The notes: a model not told the origin generated them from the letters alone. Positions 50,501-62,319 are shown, numbered from the stretch's first letter. The stretch is 64,000 nt of DNA from Ophthalmolycus amberensis (GCA_024529925.1 JAFEUB010001373.1:1923501-1987500); one strand, 5' to 3'. Numbers and translations are program-made.

Positions 50501-53500
50501 TGTGTCCCTGCAGGGTTTGAACCTCTCAGGTGGGCAGAAGCAGAGGGTGAGCCTGGCCAGGGCTGTCTACAGAAAGGCTGATGTGTACCTCATGGATGAT
50601 CCTCTGTCTGCTGTTGATGCACATGTGGGCCAACACATCTTTGACAAAGTCATCGGACCAAAAGGAGTCCTTAGAGACAAGGTAATACATGCAACAAAAC
50701 CAAAATGCAATTCAGCTGCAAAGAGCTAAAACATGGTTTTACAATTCCTTAAACCACTTACAGGCACGTGGCATGCGCTATTGTTCATCATAATACGGAA
50801 ACCACTACTTTGCTGACACTTTTGTTTTGACGAAAGCCTCAATTAAGTATTGGATTGTGCTTACACGCTATACAGACCCGCATCCTAGTGACCCACGGGA
50901 TGAGCTTCCTGCCACAGGCTGACCTCATCCTCGTCCTAGGAGATGGAGAAATCACAGAGAGTGGCTCCTACCAGGAGCTCCTAAGCCGCCACGGCGCCTT
51001 TGCTGAGTTCATTCACACATTTGCCAGCACAGAGCGAAAAGAGAGCGCCATACAGAGAGGTGAGAAACATTCTGTTGAAAGATGACCGTATAAATAAAAG
51101 TCAACGTGTGCAGAAAGGAGGACTTCTGGACATCAGTCTAAAGATGAATGATCCCAATTTAAAACCCACAAAAATGTCCCTTTCTTGAAGCTGGTTCCAG
51201 GAGGTCCAATGCTCGCCTCAGCATGGTGGACTTCATGCCATTCTCCAGAGACCTGTCACAGGAGCAGCTCATTGGGTGTGTAAACAAACGTGTAAATTGC
51301 AAATTTGTGACAAAGATATTTGGCATCCCAAGCCTGACCTCTGGCCTCTCCGTGTCCTGCAGGGGTGACACCACGAATACCAACCTGCAGAATATGGAGC
51401 CCGTGTCTGAAACAGACCAGGAACAGGTACCAGAGGACTTGGGCAAGCTAACTGAGGCTGACAAGGCCCGCACTGGAAGGGTAAGTCTGAAAACGGCTTT
51501 TGACTTCACCTCCATTGGTGTGAAATTGGGCATAAGTGGCCCAGAAATAAGTTATTGCAAGATTAATGAACATAAAACATAAAAGAATTGATGTAATGAT
51601 CATCTAAGTCCTTGAGATTGACGGTACATTTCGTGTTGTTCTACATCAGGTGCGGTTGGCGATGTACAAGAAGTACTTCAAGACCATCGGCTTGGCCATC
51701 ATCATTCCCATCGTCTTCCTGTACGCTTTTCAGCAGGGCGCCTCGTTGGCCTACAACTACTGGCTGAGCGTGTGGGCTGACGACCCGATTGTTAACGGCA
51801 CCCAGATCGACACAGACCTGAAACTGACCGTGTTTGGAGCGCTTGGCTTTGTGCAAGGTCAGTTAGAGAGCTCTAGGAGTCCTCACGGCTCAAGCTAATG
51901 AAGAGTCGATGCCGGTTTGTTGACGTTCGACTCTGACGCGATCAAACATCTTTCCCCTCTCTTCAGGTATTGCCATCTTTGGTACGACTGTCGCCATCTC
52001 CATCTGCGGCATCATCGCCTCTCGCCACTTGCACATGGACCTGCTGATCAACGTGCTGCGTTCTCCGATGTCTTTCTTTGAGGTCACGCCCAGCGGCAAC
52101 CTACTCAACCGCTTTGCCAAAGAGATCGACGCCATCGACTGCATGGTCCCCGACGGCTTGAAGATGATGCTGAGCTACGTCTTCAAACTCGTGGAGGTCT
52201 GCATCATTGTGCTGATTGCGATGCCATTTGCAGCCGTGATCATCCTGCCACTCGCTTTCCTGTACGCCTTTGTCCAGGTACATCTCCCGCCAACATTTCA
52301 ACTCACCACAAATTACTTTTTTTCTTTGAGAGTTTTATGTTCAAGGCGGCTCAGCGAGAGCTGGGTTCCATTACAGTGTATTATTGGAAAGCTCCGTGCT
52401 CCAAAACCAACCCTGCTGATTTTGCCATTCACTTGTGTTTTGTTCCCCCACGTGCTGACATAGATGTTACACACGTTCACTATGAATTATGGGAAAGCCC
52501 TCAGTGCTCCCTCTTGTTTTCACCCATTAAACTTGTGTTTTACTTTTCCACTGTGGGCTACAGAGCTTCTACGTCGCCACATCCTGTCAGCTGCGGAGGC
52601 TGGAAGCCGTGAGCCGATCGCCCATCTACACCCACTTCAACGAGACGGTGCAGGGCGCCAGCGTGATCCGGGCCTTTGGCGAGCAGTCCAGGTTCATTCT
52701 GCAGGCTAATAAGAGGGTCGACTTCAATCAGACCTCCTACTTCCCTAGATTTGTGGCCACCCGGTGAGATGATGTGATGATTATAATGTGCATCGCTCAG
52801 TTACAGTTCATGAGGGTCAGTGTTGACTCAAAGCAGCAACAGTTGCTGCGATCGCTTTATGTTACATGGTTGCACAAAATGACTTCTGGCGTCACTAATA
52901 AGGACACATTTTGGTAGTTGTCTGCCCACAGCTGAGCTAAATCAATATTACATCCACAGGTGGCTGGCAGTCAATCTGGAGTTTGTCGGTAATGGTGTGG
53001 TCTTAGCTGCTGCCGTTCTCTCTGTGATGGGAAAAGGCACCCTGAGCCCAGGCATGGTTGGTTTGGCTGTGTCACACTCCCTCCAGGTAAGAGGCTCTGC
53101 CAACAGACACGCTGACACACATTCTCACACAGCAGTTCTGGAGGTTTCCCAATACCCGACTTATTAACGTCAAAGACAGCCAACTTCACACGCACAGCAT
53201 TGTGGGACTGCAATTGGAGGTTAAACTGGAGAAAGTGGAATATAAATGCATTGCTTTGCTCAATTGGCAAATGCATTTTTCAGCACAGGAAAGAATAAGA
53301 TTTAAAGTGAACCTCGGTGTGTTGGATGTTTTGCAGGTGACTGGAATCCTGAGTTGGATTGTGAGGTCCTGGACTGATGTGGAAAACAACATTGTGTCTG
53401 TGGAGAGGGTCAACGAGTATGCTGATACCGCTAAAGAGGTTAGTGTTCCCTCCACACCCACACAAACAAAACACTGAATCCAACACTGGACAACACAAAG

Positions 53501-55245
53501 GCTTTTCTTCTTCTCTCCTCACCCTTTCTCATTGTCTCATTCAGGCGAGTTGGAGTATTGAAGGCAGCTCCTTGCCCCTGGCCTGGCCCCAGAGAGGCAC
53601 CATTGAGTTCCAGGACTACGGGCTGCAGTACCGTAAAGGACTCGAGTTGGCTCTGAAGGGCATCACCTTACAAATCCACGAAAGAGAGAGGGTGAGTCAT
53701 CTCGTGGGATGAAAACATTTTCACCCGTCTTAAGCCTGGATGGTTTAAATTGCTTGAATTATGTTATACGTACATTCTGACTAAAAAGCTGTTTTTCAGG
53801 TTGGAATTGTGGGTCGGACTGGAGCGGGGAAGTCCTCTCTTGCCCTGGGAATCTTCAGGATCTTGGAGGCAGCAAAGGGAAAGATCTTTATAGATGGAGT
53901 CAACATCGCCGACGTCGGACTCCATGACCTCAGATCACGCATTACTATCATTCCTCAGGTGCGACAGTAATAACAGAATCCGGGCCTTGGCTTTCATCAT
54001 ATAAACTCGTTTGCATTAGCTGCAATCCGTATCCAAGCCATTCTAGATTATAATAATTGTGTTGCCAGTCTGGACCGTGTGGCGATGAATAACATCTGCC
54101 GTCCTCTCTCCCAGGACCCCGTGCTGTTCTCAGGCTCCCTCCGAATGAACCTCGACCCGTTTGACATCTACACAGATGAGGAGGTGTGGAGGTCACTGGA
54201 GCTCGCTCACCTCAAAAACTTTGTCTCAAATCTGCCTGACAAACTCAACCACGAATGCTCAGAGGGAGGAGAAAACCTCAGGTATACAGATACGACTCAC
54301 TGAACTGTATATCAACCACTACCCGTTGGTTTGCTAGTCAGTAAACACACTTTACTCCAGCGATATCCGCACAAAGTGTCATGAAACATACCGGACAGAA
54401 TCTGATACGTGATTCGATCCCTCTCCTTTGTCTGTGTAGTCTGGGTCAGCGCCAGCTCGTGTGTCTGGCCAGAGCCTTGCTGAGAAAAACCAAGATCCTG
54501 GTTTTGGACGAGGCGACAGCTGCTGTGGACCTGGAGACAGACACGCTCATCCAGTCCACGATTCGCACACAGTTTGCAGACTGCACCGTCCTGACCGTTG
54601 CTCACCGCCTTAACACCATCATGGACTACACCAGGTACATTATAATCCACTGAGTGGTCGATATTTTGGGGTATTTAGTGGACTGACAGAAAACTAATCA
54701 ATGATAAATTGGATTATTAATCAGTAATTTTAAGAAGTTTTCAAGTAAAATACCAAATATTTGATGGTTACAGCTTCTCCGACGGGATTTACTGCTTTGA
54801 TGTTTTTCATATCACTGTAACTTAAATACATTTGGACTTTTTTTACTGTTGGTCAGACAGAGTAAGCAATGTAAGGCATAACTTTGGACTCTGGGAACCT
54901 GTAATGGGCACATGTGACAGTTTATAAACAAAATGATTAATGAAAGTTAAGTTAAATTAAGACATTCATTCTTAATTGCAGCCCTACAACCCACATTAAC
55001 TGTATACTAATCACAGTTATAGGCCTAGACAACCCAAAACCCACAGCTTTACTACACATGTAAATGTTAGATCAGGTGTAAAAACATAAACGCTGGATCT
55101 AAAAGACATCTTCCTCCTTGTTTTGCCGCTTCGCAGAGTGATCGTCATGGACAGAGGCCAAATTTCAGAGATGGACTCTCCAGCCAACCTGATCGCACAG
55201 CGGGGACAGTTCTACCGAATGTGCCGGGAAGCCGGGCTGGTCTAA
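33012..55245 (+). CDS. abcc6: ABC transporter, subfamily C, ABCC6/MRP6-like (long MRP with TMD0)
   Basis: ATP-driven membrane exporter. 31 exons: 33012-33053, 35760-35936, 36122-36247, 41089-41226, 43650-43772, 44835-44896, 45020-45151, 45891-46100, 47331-47508, 47712-47873, 47969-48061, 48594-48797, 48931-49077, 49213-49300, 49853-49922, 50014-50140, 50237-50413, 50514-50681, 50876-51059, 51191-51275, 51363-51480, 51650-51857, 51967-52277, 52564-52763, 52960-53086, 53337-53438, 53545-53691, 53800-53958, 54115-54281, 54440-54634, 55137-55245. All phases join: 4536 nt, 1511 residues (human ABCC1 1531, ABCC6 1503). TMD0 holds the N-terminus with NRT at 17. NBD1: Walker A GHVGSGKS 666-673, LSGGQ 756-760, Walker B Asp780 followed by Asp. 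NBD2: Walker A GRTGAGKS 1307-1314, LSLGQ 1410-1414, Walker B DE 1434-1435. ABCC6-like features: LGPSAL, PPCLKRI, VYRKADVYL, HVGQHIF, SCQLRRLEA, RSWTDVENNIVSVER. ABCC1 remains the alternative; substrates are not predictable. Confidence 0.93.
33260..33320 (+). mobile_element. LINE 3' tail remnant in abcc6-like intron 1
   Basis: Ends in TTATACAAAATAAA followed by four TTGAA repeats, the typical 3' terminus of fish CR1/Rex/L2-type LINEs. Only the tail is recognisable; no reverse-transcriptase frame is present. Confidence 0.6.
34183..34206. repeat. Poly-C tract in intron 1
   Basis: A run of about two dozen C with one T interruption, preceded by ACC. Unstable and a potential assembly-length error; no function implied. 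Confidence 0.9.
36471..36800 (+). mobile_element. Fish interspersed repeat (MITE-like) in intron 3
   Basis: Begins TTAAAGGAGCAGTGTGTAGG and continues ATTTACTGCATCTAGCAGTG, then GAGGTTGC, a sequence I recognise as a very common dispersed repeat in percomorph genomes. The 3' limit is approximate because the second terminus is not clear here. No coding capacity. Confidence 0.5.
39252..39497 (-). mobile_element. L2-type LINE 3' fragment, inverse orientation
   Basis: The reverse complement of the last about 245 bp of the element at 25125-25876: GGCAAGGCAAGTTTATTTGT at its start is the tail, and it ends where the other copy encodes the final residues of the reverse transcriptase. The two are nearly identical over this stretch. 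It is severely 5'-truncated and lies in intron 3 of the transporter gene, antisense to it. Confidence 0.88.
42292..42497. mobile_element. Foldback MITE, copy 2 (partial), intron 4
   Basis: Shares with the element at 29001-29500 the terminal GTTTGACATTTTGAGA-type end and the internal TGTGCTAAGCTAACTGGCTG segment, and includes a central part (TCGTTTGTTTAATACGTACA) absent from copy 1. It appears rearranged or internally deleted. Confidence 0.65.
44519..44556. repeat. (GT)n microsatellite in intron 5
   Basis: A 38-bp run of GT between exons 5 and 6 of the transporter gene. Too far from the splice sites (nearest exon about 280 bp away) to suggest a splicing role. Confidence 0.95.
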
Positions 55246-56575
55246 GTCTTCAATGGGCTTCGTACTACGGAGCCGGTGTCCAGGTGTATACAGATGTGGC
55301 ATCTTATTTGTGCGGCTCTGCAGCACACGTAAAATCGTGCCGTTCCATCCAAGCTTTGTGAGCTCGAAGCTGCTCTCCACGAGGGCATTGTCAGAGAATC
55401 TCAAGCGCAGCTGCTGACGCAGTCCTTATATGTTGGTTTTTAACACACAGACATGCGGTCCTAAAGACATTATTAACCTCCGATGATGAACATTCAGAAG
55501 AAAGCTACAGTGGATTGTTGAGAGTCTCCAAGCTATAAATATTGTATATAGAGTAGTGGAGTCAGTTCATTCAATGTAGAGATTAAACCCGGAGCTACAA
55601 GCTAAGACTATATCAAATCTTAAGGATTTACATTCTCTTCTTGAATGGGAGCGATAGTATTTTTGTAGTTTTGTAAGTGTTATAAAGCACATGGTATATT
55701 TTCTGATGTTGTCTCAGGCTTCAACGATGTTTACTCGTTTGTTTGTTTTTTAGCCTTGTATACCAAGAAAGAGGCAATTTTGTAATTGTAAACTGATAGA
55801 AGGCTATTTCCTCTTCTTGCCCCAGAAACTGGGACAGGAAATACTCTGACACACTAACCTTCAAAAGGTTCACCACGGCAAACGCAGAGGAAGAGAGGTT
55901 TTAACTGCCTTCAACATCTGAGCTGGAAGCAGCCAATGTGGAGTTTTTATATGTCAGGGAAAAGAGGAAAACATTGAAGTGAGCCAAGACATAAGCAATC
56001 GACCAACTATGTTGTGGCTGTTGTTTATTTCTGTCAAAGTAAACACATAAAGAAAGTCAACAGAGACCTTGCTGGTCGGATTCAACCTGACGTCGGTAGT
56101 GAAAACCACCATGAATGAAGAGAATGCCTCTTCAAAACAATGGTGATGAATCTCTGTGTGATTGTCACTCTGCCTCCACCACACAACTCAGGCCATATAC
56201 AGAGGAGCATTGTTCTTATGGTGCTGACATGACAGACTGTAAATAGTCCACGTTGACCTGTAGTCTCAATTCAAAGAAAGAACCCGATGAACTTTTTAAA
56301 GAGAAGAGGCATTCACTGTTTTTGTCTTACTGGTTTAGACAATATATTGTAAGAGGAATCCTATTTATGTCATATGACATTGTATTATATTTATACTTTT
56401 TATAACAAGCTTGTTCATTGTTTTCAATTTTTACTGTTAATATACTGTCTTGTTCCATACATCATGCTGAATCATAACGTTTTAATTGAGTGTACAATGT
56501 CTTCATGCTTGAATTCATGTCCTTGCAAATGAGTGTTTGGGGAAAATATCAATAAACGGGGGAAGTAAATCTGTT
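55246..56575 (+). other. 3' UTR of the abcc6-like gene
   Basis: About 1.3 kb following the TAA at 55243-55245. It runs to the first good poly(A) signal and contains no other exon or repeat. Several TTTTTA/ATTT-rich stretches occur but no clear stability element can be asserted. Confidence 0.65.
56551..56556 (+). promoter_or_regulatory. Poly(A) signal of the abcc6-like gene
   Basis: Canonical AATAAA in TATCAATAAACGGG, about 1.3 kb after the transporter stop and about 175 bp before the cep20 start codon. No earlier plus-strand AATAAA was noticed in the 3' UTR, making this the most likely signal. The cep20 promoter must fit in the short space that follows. Confidence 0.75.
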
Positions 56576-56729
56576 TTACAATCTTATTACCCTGATGAGG
56601 AACACGCACGGCAGACCGGATGTGATGTTTGGGGGTCTCAGTTAGTTGCAGTTACACATCCCCGCCACTAGATGGCAGACGCGTATGTTATGAACGGTGG
56701 CAGACAGACGGTTGTTTACACTTCTTGCA

Positions 56730-58045
56730 ATGGCGACCGTCACTGAACTGAAGTGTGGTAAGCGCTCTCTATCATTTGTCTATAACGTTACTTATTATAT
56801 TCTTAACTGGAATAGATACACGACACGTCATTTTACTGCACCTGTAAGTCAAATTGTTTGTTAGCTCTGGTAAGCTAACGTTAGCTTGACTACACCAGCT
56901 CGTTTGTATCAGTCTCCATTCAAAAACCCAACAACTGCTAAGCGAGCCTGTTGTCCGCACTTTGACACCATAAAGTGACCCAATGTTATACCTACATGTA
57001 AACACGACCTATGTGCCATTCACACACAGCTAGCCAACTTCTAACACTAGCGTTAACCAGGTGTACGGTACGTTTGGCCTCGCAGATGATAACGTAATCC
57101 CGTAATGTCTCAGCCGTGAGGGACACGCTGGAGTCCCGTGGTGTGCTGGGCCAGCTGAAGGCTCGTATCCGGGCAGAGGTGTTCAGCGCCCTGGATGACC
57201 AGCGTGAAGCTCGTCCGCCGCTGTCCCACGAGAACCTGCTCATCAACGAGCTCATCCGGGAGTACCTGGAGTTCAACCAGTACCGACACACCGCGTCCGT
57301 GCTGACAGCAGGTGGGCGGAAGAGATTAAAGTCACAGCACAACTGGTGTTTCTTTACAAACTGTGCAGAGGAAGGCTTTATGCCAAAGCAGCAGATTAAG
57401 ACTCTTATTTAAACCTAATCAGTGACTATTGTAGAGCAAAGTGCACAACTTCTACACTCAGCTGTGTTTGTGTTCTCAGAATCAGGCCAACCTGATGTTG
57501 CCCTGGACAGACAGTTCTTGGCGAATGAGCTGAAAGTCACAGAGGATGCGAGCTCCAAGTCTGTGTAAGTGCTGAACTCTCTCTGGGGGAATGGTCAGTT
57601 ATGTTATAACCAACATGTTGACAACTGTCAATAATGTCAGCATGTCCCCACCATTGCTTTGGAAAGCTTGGCACATTTGATGCACCAGAGATTGCAGTCT
57701 GGCTTGTGTCACTTATATGTGTTTCTTATATATATATATTTTTATTTTTTATATGAAAAAAGATTGTAATAATTACTGGTAAGTCTTTTGGACAGAGAGA
57801 GTACCACTGGAACCACAATGACCTGGGTTTTATGGCCCAGGACTTTACTCTGCCTGTGCTAAAAAATAAAAAATGTTTACGACAACTTACATTTTCTTCA
57901 CATTTACTCTTCCAGACCTCTCCTCTATGGCTTGATGTGCCACTTCGTGAGCAGCAGTGATGCTGGTGGGAAGGTGTTTCTGCGGGGGGCCTCTCTGCCA
58001 GCTACTGCTCCTGCCAGCAGCACTGGACCTGGACCTGATGCCTGA
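56730..58045 (+). CDS. cep20: Centrosomal protein 20 (FOPNL / FOR20), LisH-domain protein
   Basis: Small centriolar-satellite and basal-body protein needed for ciliogenesis; its LisH motif mediates oligomerisation. Exons: 56730-56757 (MATVTELKC), 57114-57311, 57480-57564 and 57916-58045. Canonical splice sites and matching phases give 441 nt, 146 residues. Exon 2 carries the FOP N-terminal/LisH region: VLGQLKARIRAEVFSALDD, then LSHENLLINELIREYLEF (residues about 57-74) and TASVL. Exon 3 has ESGQPDVALDRQFLANEL and exon 4 PLLYGLMCHF. The human protein is 174 residues; this one ends earlier, after a Ser/Ala/Pro-rich tail (SLPATAPASSTGPGPDA), lacking the charged human C-terminus. It follows the transporter head-to-tail with only about 1.5 kb between coding regions. 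Next to ABCC1/ABCC6 in human too, which supports the linkage reading. Confidence 0.95.
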
Positions 58046-58393
58046 CAGTTGATGCCCCTAGTAGTGTCACAGGAGGGACTAGAACGAAGCCTTTACGGAC
58101 TCTTTAAGTGACAGAATCTTCTTGTTCATAGTGTTTCACCGTATTTCCACCTGACTGTAATCGACAGGCGTTACAGCGTGGACTATAGGACGCTGATACA
58201 GATGCTCAAACTCTTTGTGTTGATTCGTGCCAATCATCCCAGATGGCCTTTTTGTTTGGCTTTGAATATCTGGTCATGGTGCTGCTTGCATCAATCCACG
58301 TTTCTCATTGTCTTGAGATAACGTTCCTTGATGTCTGCTCTATTTTAATTCACAAATGTTTTATACTTTCATATTGTCTCTTTGTTGTCTAAA

Positions 58394-58399
58394 ATTAAA
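58394..58399 (+). promoter_or_regulatory. Candidate poly(A) signal for cep20
   Basis: ATTAAA, the commonest variant hexamer, about 350 nt after the cep20 stop and followed by a T-rich stretch. No AATAAA was noticed between stop and this point. Confidence 0.5.
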
Positions 58400-60990
58400 T
58401 GTTTTATATTTATTTGCTTCATTGAATCACAACATTTGTGTCAGTGCTATTTAATTGGCTACCACACGGTGGCGGCTTCTCCTAAAACAAGGATGAAGGT
58501 TGCTGTTGCTGAAGCCTCGCAGCCTCGCAGCCTCTCTCTATGTGGCGTTGTGCATAAAGACATAAAGAGTCCTCTAACTGGATTAATATGCTGGTTAGAG
58601 GGATTTTACTACATACATGTTAGTTCAACATTATGAAGATATGTAATTAACTCTTTATTTTAAACTTTTGTAAAGTGTATCGCTTGTAATCACGACTGTA
58701 TTTGCAGGTACAGTTGGTACTTTTGAGCATTAGCTTCCTGCAGTGCAGTTCATCACAGCACTGAATAAGCAGCGGGAGGTTTCTAAAGTCACACGAAGCT
58801 ACTTTCCTGTTATTGTCTCCACATTGTGGCGCTCATTGTGTCGGTCTGTGCAGCATGTTGCCCCGGCCCCAGTACGACTCGACCCTTTTCTGTCCGTAAT
58901 AGTCAGAAACCTCATTAAGATCTTTCTCACACAGCTGATGTTCCACATGTTTATGCTTAGATGAAGAGAAAATCCTCCAAATATGTTTTATAGCGACACT
59001 CCTGCTCGTTCAGCTCTTTTGCTGTGTGGTCTGCAGCGACTGTGAAGTCGTCATGATCTCCTTTCAGCCACTCATCAAAGATAAATCAACAAAAGCACGT
59101 ATACAATAAAGGAACAAGACACATAAAGAACAACCACCATAATGTGGACACAAACATCTCCCGCAACAAGCCAATGCTCTTTGCATCTCACTTCCTCTCT
59201 CACCATTTATGGGAACTTGATGCTCTTATCATGACTTAAAGCCCTGAGTTCTGGAACTGATTATCTGCGGAGGCCAGCCATCTATTTCCCAGCCTGGTTA
59301 CTGAAGCTGGGCACGTAGTTGAATAGAATCCATGTCTAAATTATTTTTAGGTTTTAGAAGTAAACTTTTTTCTGTCTCCTGGACCATATCTGCATCTCTC
59401 AGTGTTGATTGTGGAGTCTTTGATAGATGAGATCACATAGCTCTCGAATAAGCTCATTGACAGAATCAGGTCAGAACGTGCTGCACACACTGTGGATTTC
59501 ACTGAATTTACCCGAGCCGCTGATAAGTGTGAGTTGCTCGCTGCAACGCACGAAATGTAACCATTTACCATCAGCGAAGCTTCTTGCAACACGATGTAAT
59601 GCACACTTCACTTTATACAGCGTCCTAGTTTATTGCTTCTTGGTCCAATTAGAAACCATGTGCTGTTGAGCATGTGCAGTCGCAGCGAGCCTCATCCGGG
59701 ACGTTTGATTTTGCATTGCTCCCTTGGAGCAAACATGTATTTGCCCTTAAAGGCTTGTTGCCCTGAGGCACCTAGTTTATTGGCACCGCATATCAGCGCT
59801 CCCTTGAAAATGGCTATATAAGCGGAGGAAGGTGAACAATGGCACATGATTGTCCAATTGGCAGGTTGCCCTATAATAGGTAGCGTTTCTCCTGCACTGT
59901 ATAAATGAGTGGTGTGTAAAAGAGACAGCTGTGTAAATACTACTAAATGCAGCGGTCTTTGGACTGCAGCAGAGTGAACTGATGTTTGCTCCTGGGCTCA
60001 AATTAGAAAGCATCTGCATTCCACGAGGGTCAAACATATCCATAAACATATTTTCTCTCCAATAGATGGCCATCTATGGACATGGAGGTGAAGAAAGAAC
60101 ATTAAACGTACCGTATGTAAGAGATCTCTGCACGTTGACGTTGCTTTTATTGTGGCTTCATTCTTCCACATCGTGTTGAAGAGCAGTCCACATATACGCT
60201 GTCAACTGTTGCCGCTGTGGCTGCTTTAGTGGTGAACCGCATTAACGTGAGTCATGACTTCACTCATTTGTTGCATAAGTTTATTTGCAATCGTGCACAA
60301 CAGATAAAATCCATATTTGATTTAGATTTATTCAGTGTAATTCTGATTCACTGACGACTGAGTTAACCACTCTTCACCCAGACTATACCCATGTCCTCCC
60401 CCACCCACTATTCATAGGTTTACACATCTGAGGGATTGTTTAGAGTCTATTCTTTGTCTCAGACAACCAGGGGAAGATGAATGTTCTGGCCACAGTTTAG
60501 GACGGACTCATTTTGTCAGCACACAGTGCCCCCATACCTTCACATGAACCCCTCCTTGCATGGATGACCGTACATCACATTAAAGAGACATTTAGAAGTG
60601 ATCTCTGTAATGATCCTACAGTGTACTGTGGGGATTCGAGAGACAAGAGGTTCATACCACAACCGGAGAAATCTGCACTCGTCTTCCCCTTAGACGGAGA
60701 GAATGTTGCCTTAATGTACGATATCGAGAAACCGTTTGTGTGTCACAGGTAAAGAAACAACTTTGTTTGTTTGAACAATGCTGTTGCTGCTGGACCATAT
60801 TTAGTCATTGGGGCTCGGGGTGCTTGCCTGAAAGTAACACAGAAAGCTGCCGAGATTCCATACAGACCCCATTGTCCTTATATGGCACAGGCTGCAACCT
60901 CTCTGTTCAGTGTATCTGCTGCTTTGTCTGCCTCTCTTCTCCTCCTCCTCGTCTCGTTCTTCAGCCCTCCCTCCCTCTGCCTTGTCTCTC
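58400..60990. other. Intergenic downstream of cep20
   Basis: No recognised gene. A 79-codon plus-strand frame at 60513-60752 ends near a possible donor (CACAG/GTAAAG), but I recognise no family in it and there is no partner exon. The rest is unremarkable AT-rich DNA. Confidence 0.4.
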
Positions 60991-60992
60991 AC

Positions 60993-61105
60993 CCTGTCTC
61001 TCTCTGAGTTTTTCAACTCTTGCTGCTCCTTCGTTAACGCCACCACCTCCTTGATGTTGGCCAGGGGGAGTCGGAGGTCCTCCATGTTGCTTCTTTGGTC
61101 TGTCA
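60993..61105 (-). other. Low-confidence candidate coding exon next to a (TG)n tract
   Basis: The minus-strand frame reads TDQRSNMEDLRLPLANIKEV and then VALTKEQQELKNSERDR, a composition that looks like a helical or coiled-coil protein segment. It is bounded by a possible acceptor (ACCTAG/TG) just after the (TG)n tract and by a good donor (GACAGG/GTGAGA). Length is 113 nt, open throughout. No family recognised and no neighbouring exon found; could be chance. Confidence 0.25.
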
Positions 61106-61120
61106 CTAGGTTTCACACAC

Positions 61121-61123
61121 ACG

Positions 61124-61171
<48 letters not shown>
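61121..61171. repeat. (CA)n microsatellite
   Basis: About 51 bp of CA (TG on the minus strand). It produces artefactual His/Thr and Cys/Val frames. It adjoins the candidate exon at 60993-61105. Confidence 0.95.
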
Positions 61172-61173
<2 letters not shown>

Positions 61174-62319
61174 ACCAGCACAGTACTGTGTGTCTGGCAT
61201 AAAACAGGCCCTAGGCTATCAAACAGCAGCTTGATTTATTGGAGCAAATAGATCGGTGTCCTTATATAGGACGTTCCATTGGAAAGAAGCTGGAAACAGG
61301 AGGGATGCAACGGGAGAGGGCAGGAGGGAGGTCGAGCAGGTTTGTGATAGTGGAATGCGTTGTGCGTAACGATAGAAGACATGCGTTGGCTGCACACACA
61401 CATTCATCTGGTAAATGATGAGTTGTTTTACGGAGGGGGACCTCTCTGGAGTGGTTTCAGCAAAGGGGGATTCCTGTGCTGGGGACAGCTTGCCTTATGA
61501 GGAGTGGGAACAGATTGCATAATCTATGAACCCTACAGGGAGCTTGCAGCCACTCCGTTTTAGTTGTTGTGTTTCCATCACCAACAATCACTGTTGTGAT
61601 GCCTTTTAGTTTTTGTTTTTTAACCCATTACTTTACCTGAGATGTTCCTGAGCACAGCAAAAGACTGCAAAACACAATACTGATGTTCTGATGGGGTTTC
61701 ATGTGGAATCTATGGGGAAAGAAATACTCATTAGACCTTTTTCACAGAAGAAACTTGAACATGTCGCAGTAGCACAGGTGTAAATAACGACAGTAACGAT
61801 GACAGTGCATCCATCGTTAATGCAATTAGTAACACCTGCGCTTCTCCTGCTATGAAACAGTTACTATTACAAGTATACATTCAACATGTTACCAGAGCTA
61901 AAGTACTAAGGTGTTCCCAGCTAAATGTACGTAAGTACAACAATACCCTTTAAGCAGCACGGTGAACCTGTGATATATTATCACATGTTGATTATTACTG
62001 ATGCATTCTCACGTCAGCAGCATTCTAAGCTAATTTAATCACAATAATCTGTCATTTATGACACACTTTGCGAATCTAATGTTAATCTGGTAAGAAGTAG
62101 CTCGTTAAATAAATGTGGTGGGAGTAAAATATATTAAATAAAGTGCAACTATAGCTTACATGTAAACAGACAAACAGAATGTCCTTATGGAAGTGCCAGT
62201 CCATTAAAAGCAGTGAGGAGAGAGCATTTACGTCGTTTCCCGTTCTGTTTTTTATTTGTTATCAACATTTTATCAGCAGGACTCTGTACTCCATTCAACA
62301 CCTCTTCATTCACATCCTT

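Noticed and set aside
33012..55245. Naming the transporter abcc1
   Set aside because: Middle and second transmembrane regions look closer to ABCC6; abcc1 kept as an alternative in the annotation because NBD2 looks ABCC1-like.
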